This document shows, piece after piece, positions 1 through 5,144 of a DNA stretch of 5,430 nucleotides. This DNA comes from Candidatus Altarchaeota archaeon (lineage in GTDB: Archaea > Altiarchaeota > Altiarchaeia > IMC4 > SCGC-AAA252-I15), in the NCBI GenBank assembly GCA_026394745.1, contig JAPKXP010000003.1, forward strand, positions 1 through 5,430, in the 5' to 3' direction. The stretch's first letter is position 1; the number at the start of each line of letters is the position of its first letter. Below the pieces are notes generated by a model. The model worked only from the letters and a program-made list of their open reading frames with translations, made no database searches and was not told where the DNA came from. Position numbers and translations under genes: made by a program.

Positions 1-545
1 TGTCTGTGAGCCACCTGTGGTTCTGCATGTTCATGTGTTTCGGTCTTTCGACTGCCTCAGACCGTCTGACTGCCCTGAAGTTCATACTCGGCAGGATTCT
101 GGGCTTAGGGTTTCTTGGGCTGGTTGTCGGCCTCCTGGGGCAGAACCTCAGCGTATCGCCGAGGACTATGAACATCCTCTTCGGGCTTTCCAGCATATTT
201 TTCGGCGCGCTCATGCTTTCCGAGAAGAAGGGCGTGCTGAAGGAGGGCGGGAGACAGCAGATGCTCGGCCTCGGCATGGGAGTGTTGCGCGGCATGACGC
301 CGTGCGCGAAGATTGTTTTGATTCTGCCTCTCATAATCGGCGTAAACCCCGTTGATGCTACGGTCATGATGCTCGTGTACGCGCTCAGCTCTTCAGTTTA
401 TCCGGTAATCGGTTTCGTTTCCGCGGACGTGTTCAAGAACATCTTCGAGAGGAGGCGTTGGATAAGGTTCCTCGGCGCGGGAATGCTTATCGCGCTCGGC
501 TTATATTATCTGGTTACCAGTTGGTTTATGCTGGGTGAGTCATGA
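1..545 (+). CDS. DsbD_2/SafE-type membrane thiol-redox protein, 5' partial
   Basis: Integral membrane protein probably passing reducing equivalents across the cytoplasmic membrane. The frame is open to the left edge, so the true start lies outside; GTG at 6 is in frame but is probably an internal Val. Counting from it, a C7-x3-C11 pair sits in a membrane helix and is followed by LGRILGLGFLGLVVGLLG. This matches the HCxGMCG...GR...GxxxGxxG pattern of the DsbD_2/SafE family. A second hydrophobic half holds GMTPC (Cys100), the usual position of the partner cysteine. About five to six helices are visible in the 180 residues. The stop overlaps the nifB-like start as ATGA, which implies one transcript and coupled translation. 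Family assignment is from motifs seen here; substrate and direction of electron flow are unknown. A TauE-type exporter is the alternative, but the placed cysteines favour redox function. Confidence 0.72.
   Translation, partial: SVSHLWFCMFMCFGLSTASDRLTALKFILGRILGLGFLGLVVGLLGQNLSVSPRTMNILFGLSSIFFGALMLSEKKGVLKEGGRQQMLGLGMGVLRGMTPCAKIVLILPLIIGVNPVDATVMMLVYALSSSVYPVIGFVSADVFKNIFERRRWIRFLGAGMLIALGLYYLVTSWFMLGES
533..538 (+). promoter_or_regulatory. Shine-Dalgarno site of the nifB-like gene, with ATGA start/stop overlap
   Basis: GGGTGA lies three bases before ATG 542 and matches the archaeal anti-SD. It is inside the last codons of the upstream membrane-protein gene, whose TGA (543-545) overlaps this ATG. 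The arrangement fixes the start of the nifB-like gene and indicates translational coupling. It is the only strong SD site I see in the window. Confidence 0.7.
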
Positions 546-1387
546 AAAACATCGGCAGGCATCCGTGCTTTAACGAGCAGGCGCATGAAGTTTACGGGAG
601 GATTCACCTGCCAGTTGCGCCGAAGTGCAACATACAGTGCAGGTACTGCATCAGGTCGTTGAATGAGACTGAGAACCGTCCTGGCGTAGCCTGCAGGATT
701 GTTTCGCCTGATGAGGCTTTGGCTATGGTGCGTGAGGCGGCCGAGAAGTTTCCGCTAACCGTTGTTGGAGTCGCAGGTCCCGGCGACGCGCTCGCCAACG
801 AGGAGACGTTTGAGACTTTCAGGCTCGTGGACAGGGAGTTTCCTGACTTGATGAAGTGCATTAGCACGAACGGACTTGCGCTACCTGGCTCTATTGACAA
901 GTTGAAGGAGATTAAGCTCGACACCCTGACTGTGACGGTCAACGCCGTCGACCCGAAGATTGCAGCTGGAGTATACGAGGCTGTCTTCTGGCGCGGCAGG
1001 AGGCTTGAGGGTCTTGCAGGAGCGAAGATTCTAGTCAGGAACCAGCTTGAGGGCGTGAAGAAGGCTGTGGAGGCAGGCATGTTCGTGAAAATAAACACCG
1101 TGCTTATTCCGGGCGTCAACATGGACCACACGGGCGAAATAGCGAAAAAGTACGCTAAGATTGGAGTCAACATAATGAACATCATGCCTTTAATCCCGCT
1201 TTACAAGTTGAAGGATTGTCGCGCGCCGGACTGCGTTGAACTGCAGGAGGCGCGGGTTGAATGCGAAAAATTCCTGCCGCAGTTCCGCAAGTGCAAGCAG
1301 TGTAGGGCGGACGCGGTGGGTGTGCCTGGGTGCGAGAGGAAAGGCGGCGGAGGGCGGCAGGACACGCAATATTACTACCACTTTTGA
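542..1387 (+). CDS. nifB: NifB-family radical SAM Fe-S protein (stand-alone form)
   Basis: A 281-residue cytoplasmic radical SAM enzyme of the NifB family, which in diazotrophs fuses two [4Fe-4S] clusters into the carbide-containing NifB-co. Visible hallmarks in order: HPCF (7-10), VAP before the SAM-cluster motif C29-x3-C33-x2-C36, ENRPG (44-48), VVGVAGPGDALAN (74-86), C106-ISTNG, the VNAVDP block, QLEGV, VKINTVLIPGVN, and the C-terminal C251-KQ-C254-RADAVG. There is no fused NifX/NafY domain, as in archaeal stand-alone NifB. Oddities: NifB normally reads about CNRKYDCxNESRPG after the motif, but here it is CIRSLNETENRPG, so that extra cysteine is missing and one residue is deleted. Extra cysteines occur at 51, 226, 231 and 264. 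The tail after 254 ends in a Gly/Tyr-rich stretch whose last 15 codons lie in the pilin-region duplication. No nifHDK is in the window. The family call is strong; true NifB-co synthesis is uncertain. Confidence 0.88.
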   Translation: MKNIGRHPCFNEQAHEVYGRIHLPVAPKCNIQCRYCIRSLNETENRPGVACRIVSPDEALAMVREAAEKFPLTVVGVAGPGDALANEETFETFRLVDREFPDLMKCISTNGLALPGSIDKLKEIKLDTLTVTVNAVDPKIAAGVYEAVFWRGRRLEGLAGAKILVRNQLEGVKKAVEAGMFVKINTVLIPGVNMDHTGEIAKKYAKIGVNIMNIMPLIPLYKLKDCRAPDCVELQEARVECEKFLPQFRKCKQCRADAVGVPGCERKGGGGRQDTQYYYHF

Positions 1388-1419
1388 TTACGGTGTTTTA
1401 TTCATACGGGTGATTCAGG

Positions 1420-2136
1420 TTATCTATTGAAAACCCGTTTAATCGGATATCCGCTCCATTGCGTTCTAGACCCCCGGACTGTTCCAACAGAGTGTTTGGT
1501 TCCTTTGGTGCCGCCGATTGTTATCTCGTATTCTATGTCGACCTCGGCCTCGAATGGGGTTCCCACCGGAGCGATCGGGCCATCGTAGTTGTAGCAGTCG
1601 TCTGGATTAACGTCTGGCGGGCGTGGAGGACATCCCATGACTTGTATGACGAACATGCCGTCTTTATCAACAGCATAATAGTTATGGAAACCCGTGGAAT
1701 CCTGGGAGTAAAGGCAGGTTCCGGTAGCCTTGCCGCGAGCACATCCGCCGTCAGCAGCTACATCGAACTGCCCTGTCTTGCTTATGAAAAACTTCCCGCG
1801 CTGGTCGCAGTATCTGCCAGGCACGGTAGAAACCGAGATTCTTTTCAGCCGTATCGGCGCTCCGGCGGCATTGACGAAAGTGCACTTGAACACACCCAGA
1901 CAGCCATGCCTTCGTTCACCCGCATCCTCGCAGGCCTGGCCGTCGTAGTCTCCAGTCAGCTCGCAGGAAGACAACATCGGCTTTATCGCCTGGAATCCTT
2001 CGCTTGTAGTGGGAATACTGCTGCCGACGTTCAGTATTCCAAGCCTCCATAAGGCTATGCCTGCGACCATGACGACCATGATGGCCCAGCCGTAAGTCAT
2101 CAGATACTCCATAGCAGACTGGCCTTTCTTGAACAT
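1420..2136 (-). CDS. Class III signal peptide, cysteine-rich type IV pilin-like protein (pilin 1)
   Basis: A 238-residue secreted, membrane-assembled pilin-like subunit. Residues 1-5 (MFKKG) are the short basic leader, with predicted prepilin peptidase (EppA/PibD type) cleavage before Q6. The conserved Glu of pilins is E10, the fifth mature residue, and a hydrophobic assembly helix runs to about residue 33 (LWRLG). The rest is a beta-rich head with blocks GFQAIKPMLSSCELTGD, FKCTF.N.AGAPIR, and near the end DIEYEITIGG...KHSVGT.RG. Nine cysteines are present, all in the head, suggesting disulfide cross-bracing. The start is fixed by the signal peptide and by identity to pilin 2. No SD is visible before the ATG; a TATA-like box lies about 50 bp upstream. 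It converges on the nifB-like gene with a 32-bp gap. The C-terminal ~15 residues (ending KRVFNR) do not match pilin 2. Filament type is not determined. Confidence 0.85.
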   Translation of the reverse strand: MFKKGQSAMEYLMTYGWAIMVVMVAGIALWRLGILNVGSSIPTTSEGFQAIKPMLSSCELTGDYDGQACEDAGERRHGCLGVFKCTFVNAAGAPIRLKRISVSTVPGRYCDQRGKFFISKTGQFDVAADGGCARGKATGTCLYSQDSTGFHNYYAVDKDGMFVIQVMGCPPRPPDVNPDDCYNYDGPIAPVGTPFEAEVDIEYEITIGGTKGTKHSVGTVRGSRTQWSGYPIKRVFNR

Positions 2137-2185
2137 TCTAGTACGAAAAAGTTATTGATTACTGGTAAAAAGTATTAGGAGACAA

Positions 2186-2195
2186 GGTATAAATG
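2186..2195 (-). promoter_or_regulatory. TATA-box promoter of pilin 1
   Basis: Read on the minus strand the site is CATTTATACC, an archaeal TATA-like core (TTTATA) with A-rich bases just upstream. It lies about 52 bp before the pilin 1 ATG. That predicts transcription starting near 2165 and a leader of about 28 nt. The same box and leader recur unchanged before pilin 2 (3161-3170). The leader has no SD-like sequence. The call is by pattern and spacing only. Confidence 0.5.
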
Positions 2196-2203
2196 TTTGA
2201 CGG

Positions 2204-2304
2204 TTACAAGTATAATCCAGTCAACGTCCCAAAAGACCTTCCATTCACTATCTCGTCTGGATTCGGAATGTTGGAGACTGATTGAGTCCTGTTGGCCTGC
2301 TGGA
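2204..2304 (-). pseudogene. Relict 3' end of the proline-rich membrane protein gene
   Basis: This is a duplicate of 3179-3279. Read in frame it gives the last 32 residues of the proline-rich protein, from QQANRTQSV to GTLTGLYL and the TAA stop, with one Glu-to-Gly change and otherwise the same peptide. It has no start and no upstream gene body, since homology stops abruptly at about 2304-2308. It is a passenger of the pilin duplication and overlaps nothing coding. It shows that the duplicated unit began inside that gene. Confidence 0.85.
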
Positions 2305-2308
2305 TTCC

Positions 2309-2351
2309 AAAGACGGCAGAAGGCGGGAGGACACGCAATACTACTACCACA
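2309..2351 (+). pseudogene. Relict 3' tail of the nifB-like gene
   Basis: This segment matches 1340-1382, the last codons of the nifB-like gene, at 37 of the first 42 bases; in frame it reads KDGRRREDTQYYYH against KGGGGRQDTQYYYH. The original stop is lost and the frame runs on briefly. It sits directly after the relict tail of the proline-rich gene, so the junction near 2308/2309 marks the tandem duplication breakpoint. The 2207-2379 spacer between pilin 2 and the pilin 1 promoter region consists largely of these two relicts. Its remaining ~30 bp is AT-rich with nothing I recognise. Confidence 0.7.
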
Positions 2352-2379
2352 TTTTATCAGTATATCGTTGAATTTAATG

Positions 2380-3111
2380 TTAACAAGGCGATGAAAACAT
2401 GTCAGCCGTTCCGCCAAATGCAGCACGCCTGCCTCGGATAGTTCCGACAGAGTGTTTTTCAGAGGTTATCCCACCGATTGTTATTTCGTACTCGAAGTCG
2501 ACGGTTACCGCATACTGGTCTCCTATCGGAGCTACATTCCCGGTAAAACCACAACAATCACCCCCATAGTTTGCCTGTATCGATGGCGGACACCTGCGTG
2601 CCAACACCACGAACATCTCGTCTTTATTGACGGTCCAGTAGTTGTAGTAATTCGAGTCGGTATCAAGTCGATACAACTGGTTGCTGCAAGTCGAACCTTG
2701 AGACCTCCTTCCGACATAGCAGTATCCGTCACGCCAGTCATAGCTGCCGCCGAATCGACCTGACTTGCTCATCCACATGCGGCCGCACGGACCCCGCTCT
2801 GTCGAAATCCTAAGGTTAGTTATCCTTATTGGAGCCCCAGCCTCGTTGAGGAAAGTGCACTTGAAGATGCCTGCACAATGATTCATACTGCTACAACTGG
2901 TACCAAAGGGGCAGTCTGACGTGTCTCCGGTAAGCTCGCAGGATGACATAATCGGCTTAATCGTCGTGAATCCAGTAGCTGTCGGCGGAGCAGTAGAACC
3001 TATGTTTAGAACGCCGAGCCTCCATAAGGCTATGCCTGCGACCATGACGACCATGATGGCCCAGCCGTAGGTCATCAGATACTCCATAGCAGACTGGCCT
3101 TTCTTGAACAT
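2380..3111 (-). CDS. Class III signal peptide, cysteine-rich type IV pilin-like protein (pilin 2)
   Basis: A 243-residue paralogue of pilin 1. The first 33 residues are identical: leader MFKKG, cleavage before Q6, Glu10, and a hydrophobic helix ending LWRLG. The head keeps the blocks IKP..SSCELTGD, FKCTF.N.AGAPIR, NYY..V.KD.MFV, CPP and EYEITIGG...KHSVGT, but otherwise differs, by eye at more than half of head positions. It has twelve cysteines, including an adjacent pair (GGDCCGF) and a C-terminal SSPC, giving a different potential disulfide pattern. The stop is followed directly by AT-rich relict sequence. It lies 67 bp downstream of the proline-rich gene, with its own TATA-like box in that gap, so it may be transcribed alone or with that gene. 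No SD is seen. Whether both pilins enter one filament or are alternative subunits cannot be told here. Confidence 0.86.
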   Translation of the reverse strand: MFKKGQSAMEYLMTYGWAIMVVMVAGIALWRLGVLNIGSTAPPTATGFTTIKPIMSSCELTGDTSDCPFGTSCSSMNHCAGIFKCTFLNEAGAPIRITNLRISTERGPCGRMWMSKSGRFGGSYDWRDGYCYVGRRSQGSTCSNQLYRLDTDSNYYNYWTVNKDEMFVVLARRCPPSIQANYGGDCCGFTGNVAPIGDQYAVTVDFEYEITIGGITSEKHSVGTIRGRRAAFGGTADMFSSPC

Positions 3112-3160
3112 TCTAGTACGAAAAAGTTATTGATTACTGGTAAAAAGTATTAGGAGACAA

Positions 3161-3170
3161 GGTATAAATG
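3161..3170 (-). promoter_or_regulatory. TATA-box promoter of pilin 2
   Basis: On the minus strand this is CATTTATACC, about 52 bp before the pilin 2 ATG and just beyond the stop of the proline-rich gene. Sequence and spacing are identical to the pilin 1 box, and only one base differs in the whole stop-to-start gap. Both pilins therefore probably have the same promoter strength and factor response. Pattern-based call. Confidence 0.5.
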
Positions 3171-3178
3171 TTGGACGG

Positions 3179-3880
3179 TTACAAGTATAATCCAGTCAAC
3201 GTTCCAAAAGACCTTTCATTCACTATCTCGTCTGGATTCGGAATGTTGGAGACTGATTGAGTCCTGTTGGCCTGCTGGAGTCCTTGAGCTCCCTGGCCGG
3301 CCATCCTAGACTTCTGCGACAGGAATCTCGCCTTCTTCGTAGTCTTCAGGTCAATGTATACGACTATGTCCGCCTGGCCCCTTAGTTTAGCCCCTGGGAC
3401 GGAGCACCCGGTTGCCGTGAGGTTGAAGCGTCCGCCGCTCTCCAGCTTGATTGGAAGCTCGTTCTTTACAGTGCAATTTTTCTTGCCTTTGAAGTTCTGT
3501 ACTGTAATCTGTTCTATAGTCGCTAAATCGCTTCCTGTGTTTGCGAACTCGGATATGAAACTGCCTGTGGCGAGGGCCACATTATTGCCAATCGGATTCA
3601 GCGGCGTTATTAGCCTGAAATTATCCTTTGGAGGGGCGGTAGGCTGATACTCGAATGGATTAGACACGCTCAACTCGCTGAAACTTAAGTCATCTAGTAT
3701 TCCAGTCCACCAGAGGAGCAGCATCAATCCGACAATGGCTATCACGTATTCCTTCAGGCCGAACTCTTTCTCTGCCTTGGCTACGGGCTTTTTTGGCGCA
3801 ACAGGAGGTGCCAGCGGCTGTTGCGGGTTTGCCTGCGGTTGCGGCTCGGCCTTCGGTTCAGGTGCGTTTGATTCAGCCAT
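3179..3880 (-). CDS. Proline-rich single-pass membrane protein with pilin-like external domain
   Basis: A 233-residue protein I do not recognise as a named family. Residues 1-40 are rich in Pro, Gln, Ala and Lys and lack a signal-peptide leader, so they are probably cytoplasmic. One membrane segment spans about 44-62 (EYVIAIVGLMLLLWWTGIL). The remaining ~170 residues are predicted extracellular. Their blocks FISEFANTGSDLATIEQITVQN, C136, then ESGGRFNLTATGC159 and DIVVYIDL resemble in order the beta-sandwich heads of archaeal pilins, including the two pilins next door. The C-terminal ~40 residues are Gln/Asn/Ser-rich and probably flexible; the last 32 codons are duplicated upstream of pilin 1. 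It is first in a same-strand series with the pilins, so an anchor, platform-associated or minor surface component is a reasonable inference, not shown. The start codon follows an AT-rich intergenic box by about 27 bp, implying a very short leader. Confidence 0.78.
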   Translation of the reverse strand: MAESNAPEPKAEPQPQANPQQPLAPPVAPKKPVAKAEKEFGLKEYVIAIVGLMLLLWWTGILDDLSFSELSVSNPFEYQPTAPPKDNFRLITPLNPIGNNVALATGSFISEFANTGSDLATIEQITVQNFKGKKNCTVKNELPIKLESGGRFNLTATGCSVPGAKLRGQADIVVYIDLKTTKKARFLSQKSRMAGQGAQGLQQANRTQSVSNIPNPDEIVNERSFGTLTGLYL

Positions 3881-3906
3881 CTTTTTCGGGAAAACATTTG
3901 AATAGA

Positions 3907-3916
3907 TTATTAATAA
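3907..3916. promoter_or_regulatory. Palindromic AT box in the divergent intergenic region, possible shared TATA element
   Basis: The 70-bp gap between the divergent genes contains TTATTAATAA, a perfect 10-bp palindrome. It sits 27 bp from the minus-strand ATG at 3880 and about 35 bp from the plus-strand ATG at 3951. Either spacing fits a TATA element driving a transcript with a leader from nearly none to about a dozen bases. Neither gene has an SD, consistent with leaderless or short-leader transcripts. A second AT stretch at 3929-3938 seems too close to ATG 3951 to be its TATA box. Confidence 0.35.
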
Positions 3917-3950
3917 GTGCGAAAGACAATATTAAAGATACTTTTTGACG

Positions 3951-5144
3951 ATGAAGCGCGCGATTTTTTTGGTATTGGGTTTATTGCTGCTTTCGCAGGC
4001 AGCCTCTGCACTGGAGGCGAATGCTTCTCAAGGCAACGTTACAGTATACTTTTTCTGGGGTGACGGTTGTCCGCACTGTGAGGAGGAGTGGAATTTCATC
4101 CGCTTGATGCAGGAGAAGTATCCCGGCCTCACGGTAGTCGATTATGAGGTCTGGCACAACCAGACTAAGGCGGATTACCTTCTGAACGTGAGCCAGGCCT
4201 ACGGTATCGTGCCTAAGGGCACGCCAGTGACTTTCATAGGAGATAAGTACTATAACGGCTTCACGTGGGAAATGAGCATCCTGATGGAACAGGACATACA
4301 GGATTGCCTTAATAACGGGTGCGTGAGTCCGGACGTAAAGTGCAGGAGCTACATTGAAAATCAGTCGAACCAGACGTCCTGCAAGACAGACGACATTGTA
4401 TCCTTCAACTTTTTCGGGAGAGAATACACGCTCGACCCGAAGACCATGTCGCTTCCGTTGTTCACCCTCATAATAGCAGGCCTCGACGGATTCAACCCGT
4501 GCGCGATGTGGGTACTCTGCTTCCTGCTTGCCCTGCTGGTGTACACTAAGTCCAGGGAGAGGATGTTCCTGGTCGGAGGCACTTTCATACTCGCGTCGGG
4601 CGTAATGTACTTCCTTTTCATGACGGCATGGCTTAACGTGTTCTTGTTCGTCGGCTACATGGCGCCCACAAGAATTGCGATAGGCCTTCTCGCCGCCTTC
4701 GCCGGCCTGATAAACATAAAGGACTTCTTCGCGTTCAAGATCGGACCGTCGCTGACGATACCAGAGTCAGTGAAGTCCACGATATTCAGCAAGATGAGAA
4801 GCCTTGTAAACAACGTCGCGCTTCCCGCGACGCTCCTCGGCACAATAGCGCTCGCGTTCACCGTCAACCTGGTTGAGCTACTGTGTACCGCCGGATTTCC
4901 AGCCATATACACAAGGGTTTTGACGATGAGCAACCTCGCGCCCCTGGAGAACTACATGTACCTGGCGTTCTACAACTTCATTTACATGTTCGACGACCTA
5001 GTCGTGTTCAGCATCGCTGTGATAACTCTCAGCTCCAAGAAGATTACTGAAACGCAGGGCAGGTGGATGAAGCTTATAGGCGGCGTGCTTATGCTCACTC
5101 TCGGACTGCTTTTAGTGTTCAAGCCGGACATACTCATGTTCTGA
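3951..5144 (+). CDS. Secreted thioredoxin-fold domain fused to CcdA/DsbD-like membrane domain
   Basis: A 397-residue membrane thiol-redox protein. Residues 1-20 look like a signal peptide (MKRAIFLVLGLLLLS, ending ASA). An external thioredoxin/glutaredoxin-like domain follows, with C40-P-H-C43 and the cis-Pro motif T91-P92. A linker of about 115-165 has four cysteines (119, 124, 131, 144) and NxS/T sequons such as NQT and NQS. From about 166 on there are six or so membrane helices with the paired cysteines of the CcdA/DsbD family: C184 in GFNPCAMWVLCFLL and C312 in LLCTAGFP. Known members shuttle electrons from cytoplasmic thioredoxin through the membrane pair to an external thioredoxin domain. 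ATG 3951 is preferred over in-frame TTG 3945 because it starts a clean signal peptide and TTG has no SD. It is divergent from the pilin-type genes, so a role in their disulfides is inferred from context. The ends look complete. Confidence 0.87.
   Translation: MKRAIFLVLGLLLLSQAASALEANASQGNVTVYFFWGDGCPHCEEEWNFIRLMQEKYPGLTVVDYEVWHNQTKADYLLNVSQAYGIVPKGTPVTFIGDKYYNGFTWEMSILMEQDIQDCLNNGCVSPDVKCRSYIENQSNQTSCKTDDIVSFNFFGREYTLDPKTMSLPLFTLIIAGLDGFNPCAMWVLCFLLALLVYTKSRERMFLVGGTFILASGVMYFLFMTAWLNVFLFVGYMAPTRIAIGLLAAFAGLINIKDFFAFKIGPSLTIPESVKSTIFSKMRSLVNNVALPATLLGTIALAFTVNLVELLCTAGFPAIYTRVLTMSNLAPLENYMYLAFYNFIYMFDDLVVFSIAVITLSSKKITETQGRWMKLIGGVLMLTLGLLLVFKPDILMF

Larger units (their letters stand above)
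1340..2308. repeat. Left unit of a direct tandem duplication (pilin 1 unit)
   Basis: This 969-bp unit carries, left to right, the last codons of the nifB-like gene, pilin 1 on the minus strand, its leader and promoter, and a relict 3' end of the proline-rich gene. It abuts the 975-bp right unit without a gap. The offset between copies is 969 bp at the left edge and 975 bp at the right edge. By eye, 2041-2304 differs from 3016-3279 at only five positions (two in 2041-2136, three in 2137-2304). The pilin head is strongly diverged, and the left edge (1340-1381 against 2309-2350) has five mismatches in 42. Confidence 0.88.
2309..3283. repeat. Right unit of a direct tandem duplication (pilin 2 unit)
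   Basis: This 975-bp unit matches 1340-2308. It starts with the nifB-tail relict, contains pilin 2 and its leader, and ends inside the intact proline-rich gene at about codon 200. At the right boundary the copies agree through CCTGCTGGA and then separate; at the left boundary they separate to the left of AAAG. Because this unit runs into an intact gene on its right and the left unit runs into intact nifB on its left, the ancestral order was nifB, one pilin, proline-rich gene. Confidence 0.88.

Noticed and set aside
604..1185. 193-codon open frame on the minus strand opposite the nifB-like gene
   Set aside because: The plus strand encodes unmistakable NifB motifs here. The antisense translation is a Ser/Thr-rich shadow with no recognisable domain.
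542..1387. Evidence for nitrogen fixation
   Set aside because: A NifB-like gene alone, with an altered cysteine set and pilin and redox neighbours, does not show nitrogenase; no nifHDK or nifEN is present here.
1388..1419. Terminator between the convergent nifB-like and pilin 1 genes
   Set aside because: There is a short TTTT run on the plus strand but no stable hairpin, and nothing comparable on the minus strand; too weak to call.
1459..2052. 197-codon open frame on the plus strand across pilin 1
   Set aside because: It is antisense to a gene with a clear class III signal peptide and a paralogue; the corresponding frame over pilin 2 is broken, so it is not conserved between copies.
2175..2426. 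83-codon minus-strand frame in the gap between the pilins
   Set aside because: It reads the relict proline-gene tail in the wrong frame and runs into the 3' end of pilin 2. The in-frame relict matches the intact gene instead.
1340..3283. Diversity-generating retroelement explaining the variable pilin heads
   Set aside because: There is no reverse transcriptase or template repeat in the window, and the differences include indels and all base types rather than changes confined to adenines.
1340..3283. Insertion sequence or transposon around the pilins
   Set aside because: No transposase, terminal inverted repeats or target-site duplication are visible; the direct repeats are explained by tandem duplication.
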